In this document: one piece after another, positions 24,393 to 32,767 of the stretch
Layout of the letters: every line of letters starts with the position of its first letter
Numbering within the stretch: the first letter of the stretch is position 1
Assembly (NCBI GenBank): GCA_934436505.1
Contig: CAKSAP010000006.1
Span: 1 to 64,000, forward strand
Reading direction: 5' to 3'
Length of the DNA: 64,000 bases
Source: an uncultured Eubacteriales bacterium
GTDB lineage: Bacteria > Bacillota > Clostridia > Oscillospirales > Acutalibacteraceae
Translations under genes and position numbers: made by a program
Notes under the pieces: generated by a model
Databases searched by the model: none
Told to the model about the DNA's origin: nothing
What the model saw: the letters and a program-made list of their open reading frames with translations, nothing else

Positions 24393-25393
24393 AAAAGCAC
24401 GCAAACGTAGCTTTATTTGTGCCTCACGCAGGCTGTCCGCACCAATGCAGCTTTTGCAATCAAAAGACAATTTCAGGCTCTGTTAAGGCTCTTTCGACAC
24501 AAGATGTGAAAACGGCGTGTGAAATTGCGATAAAAAGCGGAAGCACCTCTCCGGAAAGCTCGGAAATTGCATTTTTCGGCGGCAGCTTTACGGCTATTGA
24601 CGAGGAATATATGATTTCCTTGCTTGCAGAGGCAAAAAAATATATAGACAAAAATTATTTTAAGGGTGTGCGGATTTCCACACGCCCTGATTGTATAAAT
24701 GAGCATAAGCTTGAAATTCTGAAAAAATACGGCGTAACGTCCATTGAATTGGGTGCGCAGAGCACGGATGACGGGGTTTTGCTTATCAACAGGCGAGGTC
24801 ATACCGTAAAGGATATTGAAAATGCAAGTATGCTCATTCGTGAAAACGGCTTTGAATTAGGGCTTCAGATGATGACGGGACTTATGGGCTCGAGCTTTGA
24901 AAAGGATATAAAAACAGCCGAAAAGCTCATTGAATTAAAGCCCGATACTGTCAGGATTTATCCGACTATTGTGCTTGAAAACACTCCGCTTGCCGACTGT
25001 ATGAAAAGCGGCGAGTACACTCCGCAGACTCTTGACGAAGCGGTGAAATTGTGCGCAAGGCTGCTTTTGATGTTCCGTGAAAACGGCATAAGGGTTATAA
25101 GGCTCGGACTTCATTCGGGCGGAAATGTTGAGGACGGATACCTTGCGGGTGCGTATCATCCGGCGTTTCGTGAGCTTTGCGAGGGCGAGCTTTATCTTGA
25201 AAAAATGCTCTCCGAGCTCTCACAAAAAAGCCGTGAAAACGAATATGTAATCGAAGTTCCCGAAAAGTCGCTTTCAAAGGCAAAGGGACAGTCAAAAAGA
25301 AATGAAAAAGCATTGAAAAATCAAGGATTTTATTGTACAATAAAGGGAAATGATTTTTTAGAAGATTTTGATATTATTGTGAAGGAAAAATGA
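24389..25393 (+). CDS. Radical SAM protein of the Elp3-like family
   Basis: 334 residues. The 4Fe-4S motif is CPHQCSFC (C16, C20, C23), followed by AFFGGSFTAID, GVRISTRPDC, VTSIELGAQSTDDGVLL, RGHT and LQMMTGLMGSS. This is the radical SAM/Radical_SAM_C pairing seen in Clostridia between rnc and smc. There is no acetyltransferase domain, so it is not a full Elp3; a tRNA-related role is suggested only by kinship. The TTG start (24389) overlaps the rnc stop (TTGA); no ATG would keep the CxxxCxxC motif. Confidence 0.85.
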   Translation: MKKHANVALFVPHAGCPHQCSFCNQKTISGSVKALSTQDVKTACEIAIKSGSTSPESSEIAFFGGSFTAIDEEYMISLLAEAKKYIDKNYFKGVRISTRPDCINEHKLEILKKYGVTSIELGAQSTDDGVLLINRRGHTVKDIENASMLIRENGFELGLQMMTGLMGSSFEKDIKTAEKLIELKPDTVRIYPTIVLENTPLADCMKSGEYTPQTLDEAVKLCARLLLMFRENGIRVIRLGLHSGGNVEDGYLAGAYHPAFRELCEGELYLEKMLSELSQKSRENEYVIEVPEKSLSKAKGQSKRNEKALKNQGFYCTIKGNDFLEDFDIIVKEK

Positions 25394-25394
25394 T

Positions 25395-28300
25395 ATGTTT
25401 CTTAAAGCACTGGAAATGCAGGGATTTAAGTCTTTCCCCGATAAAACGGTACTTGAATTTAATAAAGGCGTAACAGCCGTAGTAGGACCTAACGGAAGCG
25501 GAAAAAGTAACATTTCGGACGCTGTGCGTTGGGTTTTGGGCGAGCAGTCAACTAAGAATTTGCGTGGCTCGAAGATGGAGGACGTTATTTTTGACGGCAC
25601 GGACATCAGAAAGGCAAAGGGCTTTGCAGAGGTAACTCTCCGCCTTGACAACAAGGACAGAACGCTTCAAAACGACAATGACGAGGTTTCTGTTACAAGA
25701 CGCTATTTCCGTTCGGGCGAGAGCGAGTATCTCATAAACGGCGAGTCGTCAAGACTTCGTGATATAAACGAGCTGTTTATGGACACGGGTCTCGGTCGAG
25801 ACGGCTACTCTATTGTCGGACAGGGCAGAATTGCCGATATGGTTTCGTCAAAGACGGGCGACAGACGAGAGATGCTTGAGGAGGCTGCCGGAATTTCCCA
25901 TTTCCGTTACAGGCGAGCAGACGCTACCAAAAGGCTCAAGCAGGCGGAGGAAAATCTTGTCAGGCTTCGTGATATTTTAACGGAGCTTGAAACGAGAGTA
26001 GGACCGCTTAAAGCTCAAAGCGAAAAGGCGCAGAAATTCATTGTGCTTGCCGAGGAACGCAAGGACCTTGAAATCGGTATTTGGCTTAACACCATTGACC
26101 GCACGAATGACAGACTTCGTGAGCAGGACCATAAAATTTCAACCTCCGAGGTAAACTACAAGCAGGCAGAGGACGAGCTTGTGGCTATCGAGGAAAAAAT
26201 CGATTCTGCGGCACAGGAAATTAAAAATATCAATATAAAAATCGAGGAGATAAGAGCGCAGTCGTCGGTATCGGACGAGCAAATCTCGGCTCTTGAAACT
26301 CAGCTCAAGGTTGAGGAAAATTCGATTTTACATAATAACGAGACAATCGAAAGACTCAAAAAAGATAAGTCTGACGAGAACGAAACAGAACAGCATCTTG
26401 ACGAGAGAATAAGAGCTGCCGAGCAGGCTATCGAGCAGGCAAAAGAGCAGGTAACGGCTCTTGAAAACGAGATGTCCGAGCTTACCGCAAGGGAAGAGAG
26501 CTTCAAGAGCGATAACGCAACATTCTCCGATATGGCGCAAAAGCTGTCGGCGGAGGCTTCGGCGCTTTCAGTAGAGCTTGCGGATTGCAGAGTGTTGAGC
26601 GAAACGGCTAATTCTTCTATCGAGGAAATTAAAAACCGTATTTCCGCAATTGACAGCACACTCGGTGGCAGACAAGAGGTTTACTTAAAATACAAGAAAT
26701 CGCACGAGCAGGCACAGGAAGCGCTCAAAAGGTGCGAGGATGAAATAAATTCCATAAACAACTCAATCGACGGCTATACCCTGCGTTTGGAGTCGAGGGG
26801 TAAAAAGGCTTCGGACTGTGAGTCGCTTCTCCTTGAAAAGGAAAGAGAGCTTCACAAGACAGAGGACAGAATAAGAATTTTATCTGACCTTGAAAAGAGT
26901 ATGGAGGGCTATTCCGGTGCTATTAAGGCGGTTATCCGTGAACAGCAAAGAGGTGCACTTCGTGGCATACACGGACCGCTTTCACAGCTTATCACGGTAA
27001 GAGATAAATATTCTACCGCTATCGAAACGGCTTTGGGTGCGGCGGTGCAGAATATTGTAACCGAGACGGAAAGCGATGCAAAGCGTGCTATCAACTTCCT
27101 CAAGACTTCACACTCGGGCAGAGCGACATTTTTGCCGATTTCCGCAATTAAGGGCAGAGCTCTTACGGAAAAGGGTTTTGATGATGAGTTCGGATATGTC
27201 AATATGGCGTCGGAGCTTGTCGAAACAGACTCAAAGTACCGTGAAATTATAAAATCGCTTTTGGGCAGAACGGTTGTTTGTGATGACCTTGACTGTGCAG
27301 TTGCGATTGCTAAAAAATACACCTACAGATTTAAGATAGTTACCCTTGACGGACAGGTTATCAACGCAGGCGGTAGTATGACGGGCGGTTCAAGAACGCA
27401 GAACGCAGGTATTTTGAGCCGTGGCAATGAGATTGAAAAGCTCACAAAGGGTCTTGAGGCAATGAAGAACGAAATGGCTTCGTTGCAGTCGGATTTCAAG
27501 CAGTTAAGCGAGGACAAGGCGGCGGCACTTGCTGATTTAGAGGGTGCGCAGGGCGACTTGCTTCGTAAGAACGAGGAGAAAATCAGACTTCAGGGCGATT
27601 TGAAGCTTGCCAAAGAACAGCTTGACACGGTATCGGGCGGCGTAGGCGAGCTTGCAGAGGAAAAGCAGACGCTTCAAAAGAGAATCGATACGATAACCGA
27701 AAACGCAGCAAATGCAGTCGTTCGTGTTAAGGAATTGAATGAGCTTATTGCCAAAAAAGAGAGCGAGCTTGAAAAGCTCACGGGCGACAGAGAAAATATT
27801 ATCGCAATGCGTGAGGAGCTTTCCGAAAAGGCTTCACAGTTGAGCCTTAAAATAATGTCGCTCAATAAAGATATTGAAACGAACACCGACACCCTTGTTC
27901 ACTTGAACGCCCGTAAGCAGGGTCATACGGGCAAGGCAGAGGTGCTTGATTCGGAGATTGCAAGAATCAACGAGAAAAACGAGCAGTTAACTCAAAATAT
28001 CGAAAATCTTTCGCTTAATATCGAGGAGCTTAAAAAAGGCTCAAGCGCATCAAGGCAGGAAATCGACGCTCTTATCGAAAGCCGTGACGGATACGAAAAG
28101 CAGCAGAGCGATTTGCGACTTTTGGAGCGTTCAAAGACCGTTGAACGTGAGCAGCTCGGCAATGAACTTGCAAGACTTGAAGAAAAGAAAGTTGCAATGC
28201 GCAAGGAGTATGACGAGCTCAGCGCAAAGCTTTATGACGAATATCAATTAACACGCCGTGAGGCTGCGGCACTTGATATTAAAATCGACGATTATCAGCA

Positions 28301-28964
28301 GGCAGGCAAGCGACTTTCGGAGCTGAAAGCACAGATTAAGGCGTTGGGCTCTGTAAACGTTTCCGCAATAGACGAGTACAAGGAGGTTTCCGAGAGGTAC
28401 GAGTTTATGTCGAAGCAGATAGCCGACGTTGAGAAGTCAAAGAATGAGCTCAACAAGCTTATCTATGATTTGACGGGCAAGATGGCGGCGCAGTTCAGGG
28501 AGAGCTTTAACAAAATCAACGCCCATTTCGGCGAGACGTTCTCGGAGCTTTTCGGCGGCGGTAAGGCTGAATTAAGGCTTGAAAACGAACTTGATTTGCT
28601 TGAATGTGATATTGAAATCAAGGTTCAGCCACCCGGTAAGAATGTCAAGAATATCGACCTTTTGTCGGGCGGTGAAAAGGCAATATCGGCTATTGCACTT
28701 TTGTTTGCGATACTCAAAGTTACGCCTGCTCCGTTCTGTATTTTTGACGAGGTCGAAGCGGCTCTTGACGACGTAAACGTTTCAAGATATGCAAGCTACG
28801 TCAGAAGAATGACGAAGAACACACAGTTCATACTCATTTCTCACAGACGAGGCACAATGGAAGAAGCAGATGTCCTTTACGGCGTAACAATGCAGGAAAA
28901 GGGCGTATCAAAGCTGCTTGAATTAAAGACTGCCGAAATGGCTAAAAAACTCGGTTTGGCATAA
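25395..28964 (+). CDS. smc: Chromosome segregation protein SMC
   Basis: 1189 residues, the usual length. Core ATPase of condensin with ScpA and ScpB, which are not in the window. Walker A GPNGSGKSN (about 32-40), a long coiled coil to about 505, a hinge (about 515-640, ending NAGGSMTGGSRTQNAG-like), the return coil to about 1020, signature LSGGEKAISAIALLFAI (1090-1106) and Walker B CIFDEVEAALDD. It starts one base after the preceding stop and is followed by ftsY, as in Bacillus. Confidence 0.98.
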   Translation: MFLKALEMQGFKSFPDKTVLEFNKGVTAVVGPNGSGKSNISDAVRWVLGEQSTKNLRGSKMEDVIFDGTDIRKAKGFAEVTLRLDNKDRTLQNDNDEVSVTRRYFRSGESEYLINGESSRLRDINELFMDTGLGRDGYSIVGQGRIADMVSSKTGDRREMLEEAAGISHFRYRRADATKRLKQAEENLVRLRDILTELETRVGPLKAQSEKAQKFIVLAEERKDLEIGIWLNTIDRTNDRLREQDHKISTSEVNYKQAEDELVAIEEKIDSAAQEIKNINIKIEEIRAQSSVSDEQISALETQLKVEENSILHNNETIERLKKDKSDENETEQHLDERIRAAEQAIEQAKEQVTALENEMSELTAREESFKSDNATFSDMAQKLSAEASALSVELADCRVLSETANSSIEEIKNRISAIDSTLGGRQEVYLKYKKSHEQAQEALKRCEDEINSINNSIDGYTLRLESRGKKASDCESLLLEKERELHKTEDRIRILSDLEKSMEGYSGAIKAVIREQQRGALRGIHGPLSQLITVRDKYSTAIETALGAAVQNIVTETESDAKRAINFLKTSHSGRATFLPISAIKGRALTEKGFDDEFGYVNMASELVETDSKYREIIKSLLGRTVVCDDLDCAVAIAKKYTYRFKIVTLDGQVINAGGSMTGGSRTQNAGILSRGNEIEKLTKGLEAMKNEMASLQSDFKQLSEDKAAALADLEGAQGDLLRKNEEKIRLQGDLKLAKEQLDTVSGGVGELAEEKQTLQKRIDTITENAANAVVRVKELNELIAKKESELEKLTGDRENIIAMREELSEKASQLSLKIMSLNKDIETNTDTLVHLNARKQGHTGKAEVLDSEIARINEKNEQLTQNIENLSLNIEELKKGSSASRQEIDALIESRDGYEKQQSDLRLLERSKTVEREQLGNELARLEEKKVAMRKEYDELSAKLYDEYQLTRREAAALDIKIDDYQQAGKRLSELKAQIKALGSVNVSAIDEYKEVSERYEFMSKQIADVEKSKNELNKLIYDLTGKMAAQFRESFNKINAHFGETFSELFGGGKAELRLENELDLLECDIEIKVQPPGKNVKNIDLLSGGEKAISAIALLFAILKVTPAPFCIFDEVEAALDDVNVSRYASYVRRMTKNTQFILISHRRGTMEEADVLYGVTMQEKGVSKLLELKTAEMAKKLGLA

Positions 28965-28982
28965 TGCCGAAAGGAAAAACCA

Positions 28983-30296
28983 ATGGGAATTTTCAGTAAA
29001 ATCAACTTCGGTCTCACAAAGACCAGAAATAAAATGTCGGGTGCAATCGACGACCTTTTTGACAATGTGGATGAGGTTACCGATGACCTCTATGCCGAGC
29101 TTGAAGAAATTCTTGTTATGGCGGATGTCGGAATGGTAACGGCTGTTCAGATTACGGAAACGCTCAAAAAGAATGCGGCTGAAAAGAAGCTTAAAACCCC
29201 CGACAAAATCAAGGCGGAAATGAAAAATGTCGTTGCCGAGCTGCTTTACGGCGGAGAGGATATGGGCTTGATAACACAGCCGTCGGTTATCCTTGTAATC
29301 GGCGTAAACGGCGTGGGCAAGACGACTACAATCGGTAAGCTTGCCGCAATGTATAAGGCTCAGGGCAAAAAGGTTTTGCTCGGTGCGGCTGACACCTTCA
29401 GAGCAGCGGCTATTGACCAATTACAAATTTGGGCTGACCGTTCGGGTGTTGATATTGTCAAGCACGCAGAGGGTGCAGATCCGGCGGCGGTTGTTTTTGA
29501 TACCGTAAACGCCGCAAAGGCGAGAGATACCGACATTGTAATAATCGATACCGCAGGCAGACTTCACAATAAGAAAAATCTTATGGAGGAGCTTGCAAAG
29601 ATATACAGAGTTATTGACCGTGAGCTTCCCTATTCCGACCGTGAGGTGCTTTTGGTGCTTGATGCGACGACGGGACAGAATGCGGTAAATCAGGCAAGAG
29701 AGTTTAAGGCGGTTGCCGAAATTACGGGAATTGTTCTTACAAAGCTTGATGGTACCGCAAGAGGCGGCGTTGTGCTTGCAATAAAGAATGAATTGGGAAT
29801 ACCCGTTAAGTTTATCGGCGTCGGCGAGCAGATTGACGATTTACAGCCGTTTAATCCGCAGGCGTTTGCGGACGGACTTTTCCAAAAGATAGAGTATGAG
29901 GAGGATGAAAATGAAAGCGAAAAGATTACTGAAAACATCTTGGGCGATATACGATCTGGTGTCGATGGACACGGCGACGGCGCAGATGAAGATAAACATA
30001 GCGGTAAAGAAGCTGTTTCATCCTCACAGGAAGCAAAAGCAGAACAGAATAACGGCTCTGAGCCAAATGAAAGCGGAGTTTCGCAATTACAACAGGCAGC
30101 GCAGATAATCGACGAACTTGCCGTTGAAATGCTTGACGAGGTTATGCCTAACGAGGAAAAATCAGAGGAAAATGCGGAAATTCCTCAGGCAGAAGAGGCA
30201 GTAGCCGAGGAAAAAGACGAGTCCGAGGAGCAGGAAGAAAAGAAAGAGAAAAAAGAAAAGAGGGGATTTTTTGGACTTTTTAATCGCCACTCATAA
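28983..30296 (+). CDS. ftsY: Signal recognition particle receptor FtsY with acidic C-terminal tail
   Basis: 437 residues. It docks SRP-ribosome complexes at the membrane. The NG domain covers about 1-303: G1 GVNGVGKTTT (107-116), AADTFRAAAIDQL, IIDTAGRLHNKKNLM and LTKLDGTARGG. The N-terminus is short and amphipathic (MGIFSKINFGLTKTR) without the usual acidic A domain. Instead residues 304-437 form a long acidic, low-complexity tail that ends in a basic-aromatic patch, KKEKRGFFGLFNR, like a membrane-targeting motif. The frame is unbroken, and the tail overlaps the next gene by 26 bases. Confidence 0.95.
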   Translation: MGIFSKINFGLTKTRNKMSGAIDDLFDNVDEVTDDLYAELEEILVMADVGMVTAVQITETLKKNAAEKKLKTPDKIKAEMKNVVAELLYGGEDMGLITQPSVILVIGVNGVGKTTTIGKLAAMYKAQGKKVLLGAADTFRAAAIDQLQIWADRSGVDIVKHAEGADPAAVVFDTVNAAKARDTDIVIIDTAGRLHNKKNLMEELAKIYRVIDRELPYSDREVLLVLDATTGQNAVNQAREFKAVAEITGIVLTKLDGTARGGVVLAIKNELGIPVKFIGVGEQIDDLQPFNPQAFADGLFQKIEYEEDENESEKITENILGDIRSGVDGHGDGADEDKHSGKEAVSSSQEAKAEQNNGSEPNESGVSQLQQAAQIIDELAVEMLDEVMPNEEKSEENAEIPQAEEAVAEEKDESEEQEEKKEKKEKRGFFGLFNRHS

Positions 30297-30858
30297 TATG
30301 AAAAAAAGAGCCGAGCTTGAAAGAATTTTATCGCCGCTCGGTATAAATGTTAAAACCGCAGACGAGCTTGGAATTGACCTTACGGATGTTGAGGAAACAG
30401 GCACAACATTTGAAGAAAATGCAAAGCTCAAGGCTGATTCTGGCTGCAAGGAAAGCGGTATGCCGTGTATCGCAGACGATTCGGGACTTATGGTAGACGC
30501 TCTTGACGGCGCACCCGGTGTTTATTCGGCAAGATTTGCGGGCGACCACGGAAACGACGAAAAGAACAACGATAAATTGCTCGATTGCTTAAAGGATGTA
30601 CCCGACGACAAGAGAACGGCAAAATATGTCGCTTGCGTTTGCTGTGTTTTCCCCGACGGCAGAGAATTTACCGTCAGAGGCGAGTGTCACGGCAAAATCG
30701 GATACGAGAGAAAGGGCACTAACGGCTTCGGCTATGATCCGCTTTTCTACATTGACGGCAGAGCCTTTGCGGAATACACACCCGAGGAAAAGGACAAGGT
30801 AAGCCACAGAGGTAATGCACTTCGTCTTTTTGCGGAGGAAGTTAAGAAGTATATATAA
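30271..30858 (+). CDS. rdgB: XTP/dITP diphosphatase (RdgB/HAM1)
   Basis: 195 residues. It hydrolyses non-canonical purine nucleoside triphosphates to monophosphates. Motifs: ATHNMKKRAELERIL, EETGTTFEENAKLKA, CIADDSGLMVDALDGAPGVYSARFAG, GYDPLFY and VSHRGNALRLF. The start is TTG 30271, with GAGGGG six bases upstream inside the end of ftsY. Starting later would lose the substrate-binding first strand. Confidence 0.95.
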   Translation: MDFLIATHNMKKRAELERILSPLGINVKTADELGIDLTDVEETGTTFEENAKLKADSGCKESGMPCIADDSGLMVDALDGAPGVYSARFAGDHGNDEKNNDKLLDCLKDVPDDKRTAKYVACVCCVFPDGREFTVRGECHGKIGYERKGTNGFGYDPLFYIDGRAFAEYTPEEKDKVSHRGNALRLFAEEVKKYI

Positions 30859-30879
30859 TTACAAAAAACAGGAGAAATT

Positions 30880-31179
30880 ATGACAAGTAAAGAGAGAGCA
30901 GCTCTCAGATCACAGGCAAATACGCTTCAGGCACTTTTTCAGGTGGGAAAGGGCGGAATATCCGATACTCTTATAAAGCAGACGGAGGACGCACTCACCG
31001 CAAGAGAGCTTATTAAATTAAAGGTTTTGAGAGAAACTTGCCCCGACACACCGAGAGATATTGCCGAGAAATTGGCACTTGAAACAAATTCGGAGGTTGT
31101 CGGAGTTATCGGCGGAGTTTTGATTTTGTACAGATACAATCCGAAGCTCCACGAGAAAAAGAAAACAGTGAGAAAGTAA
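30880..31179 (+). CDS. yhbY: CRM-domain RNA-binding protein YhbY
   Basis: 99 residues, the usual length. A single CRM domain linked to 50S assembly: LRSQANTLQALFQVGKGGIS, LTARELIKLKVLRETC and VGVIGGVLILYRYN. It lies 21 bases after rdgB with an AGGAG site, and one base before nadD. The order yhbY-nadD-yqeK-rsfS is typical of Firmicutes. Confidence 0.95.
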   Translation: MTSKERAALRSQANTLQALFQVGKGGISDTLIKQTEDALTARELIKLKVLRETCPDTPRDIAEKLALETNSEVVGVIGGVLILYRYNPKLHEKKKTVRK

Positions 31180-31180
31180 T

Positions 31181-31807
31181 ATGAAAATAGGTGTTTTCGG
31201 CGGAACGTTTAATCCTCCGCACAAGGGACATACACGGCTTGTCACGGAATTTTGCGAAAAATTAGGGCTCGACAGGGTTTTGATAATTCCCGATAAAGCT
31301 CCGGTTCATAAATCGGCTGAGGGCTTGGAGTCCGACACGGACAGGCTCAATATGTGCCGACTTGCGTTTTGCGATAAGCGTTTTGAGGTCAGCGACATTG
31401 AAATTAAACGGGATACCGACAGCTACACGGTTTACACCCTGCGTGAAATCAAGAAAATGTACCCCGACGATGATTTGTATTTGATTGTCGGCTCGGATAT
31501 GTTCTTGATGTTTTCAAGGTGGTATGAATACCGTGAAATACTGTCAATGTGCACCCTGTGCGTCGCTTCCCGTTGCGAGGAGGAAAGCCTTGACGAGTTA
31601 AGGCGATATTCCGAAAATGAGCTTAAAATACCGATTGACGGACTTACGGGCAAAGGAATAATCATTTCCCCCGTAGAGCCGTTTGAAATAAGCTCAACAG
31701 AACTTCGAAAGTTACTTGAAACAGGAGAAAGCACCGAAAAATATCTTGACGGCAAGGTCAGAAAATATATCGAGGACAGAGGACTTTATGGATACCCAAA
31801 GAAATGA
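31181..31807 (+). CDS. nadD: Nicotinate-nucleotide adenylyltransferase
   Basis: 208 residues. It adenylates nicotinate mononucleotide to deamido-NAD. N-terminal GVFGGTFNPPHKGH holds the T/HxGH nucleotide-binding motif; LYLIVGSDMF and ISSTELRKLL are the other family motifs. The start is one base after yhbY, and its end overlaps yqeK by 20 bases. Confidence 0.97.
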   Translation: MKIGVFGGTFNPPHKGHTRLVTEFCEKLGLDRVLIIPDKAPVHKSAEGLESDTDRLNMCRLAFCDKRFEVSDIEIKRDTDSYTVYTLREIKKMYPDDDLYLIVGSDMFLMFSRWYEYREILSMCTLCVASRCEEESLDELRRYSENELKIPIDGLTGKGIIISPVEPFEISSTELRKLLETGESTEKYLDGKVRKYIEDRGLYGYPKK

Positions 31808-32396
31808 AGAATTTGTCGAGGAAATCAAAAAAAGACTGAGTGAGTACAGATTTTATCATTCGTTAAATGTTGCCGACGAGGCGAAAAGGCTTGCGAAAAA
31901 ATACGGAGCCGACGAGGATAAAGCCTTTACGGCAGGTCTTATTCACGATATAATGAAGGATACCGATTACGAAGCTCAAAGGGAGCTGATTGAAAAGTAT
32001 TCTCATAAAATGACGCCCACGGAGCTTGCAAACCCGAAAATATGGCACGCAATGAGTGGGGAAGTATTTTTAAGGCACGAGCTGAACGTCAAGGATGAGG
32101 ATATACTTTCTGCGGTCAGGTATCACACGACGGCAAGGGATAATATGTCGCTGTTGGAAAAGGTTTTGTATATAGCCGATTACACCTCGGCAGAACGCAA
32201 TTACCCCGACGTTGACGTAATCAGGGAAAAGGCTGAAAGAAGCCTTGAGGAAGCAATGCTATACGGCTTGCAGTTTACAATAAAGGAAAATGTTGAAGCG
32301 GGAGCAGTCGTTCACCCCGACAGCATTCTCGCATATAATGAAGTCGCAATTTCCGAAAAGGAGAAAGCGAGAAAGGATGAAAGCAATGCAGACTAA
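31788..32396 (+). CDS. yqeK: YqeK-family HD-domain hydrolase
   Basis: 202 residues. HD proteins of this family hydrolyse diadenosine tetraphosphate (Ap4A) symmetrically. Metal-binding motifs: YRFYHSLNVADEA (His), AGLIHDIMKD (His-Asp), AVRYHTTARDNMS and LYIADYTSAERNYPDVD. ATG 31788 has AGAGGA upstream and overlaps nadD. It overlaps rsfS by 11 bases. Confidence 0.93.
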   Translation: MDTQRNEEFVEEIKKRLSEYRFYHSLNVADEAKRLAKKYGADEDKAFTAGLIHDIMKDTDYEAQRELIEKYSHKMTPTELANPKIWHAMSGEVFLRHELNVKDEDILSAVRYHTTARDNMSLLEKVLYIADYTSAERNYPDVDVIREKAERSLEEAMLYGLQFTIKENVEAGAVVHPDSILAYNEVAISEKEKARKDESNAD

Positions 32397-32739
32397 GGAA
32401 CTGCTTGAAAACACCGTCAAAATTCTTGATAATAAAAAGGCGGAGGACATTAAGGCACTTGGAATTACCGATTTGAGCTCGGTTGCGGATTATTTCGTAA
32501 TCGTAAGCGGTACTTCATCAACGCATATAAAGGCGCTTGCCGAGGAGCTTGAGGAAAAGCTGACGGCTCTCGGAAAAGAGCCAAATCACGTAGAGGGCAG
32601 ATCAACAGGCTGGATTTTGCTTGACTACGGAACTGTTATTGTCCACATTTTCACTCCTGCCGACAGAGAGAATTTCAACCTTGAAAAGCTTTGGCAGGAT
32701 GCAAAAGAGGTTGACGTTTCAAAGTGGATAATTGAATAA
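32386..32739 (+). CDS. rsfS: Ribosomal silencing factor RsfS
   Basis: 117 residues. It binds L14 and blocks subunit joining in poor conditions. The conserved core DIKALGITDLSSVADYFVIVSG is followed by EGRSTGWILLDYGTVIVHIF. ATG 32386 is preferred over ATG 32377 because AAAGGA lies eight bases upstream. The order rsfS-leuS follows the usual yqeK neighbourhood. Confidence 0.95.
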   Translation: MQTKELLENTVKILDNKKAEDIKALGITDLSSVADYFVIVSGTSSTHIKALAEELEEKLTALGKEPNHVEGRSTGWILLDYGTVIVHIFTPADRENFNLEKLWQDAKEVDVSKWIIE

Positions 32740-32767
32740 AAATCACATCCGATACAGAGGTGCAATT

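Noticed and set aside
32740..32767. Leucine T-box before leuS
   Set aside because: leuS follows rsfS by 28 bases within an operon; there is no room for a T-box leader.
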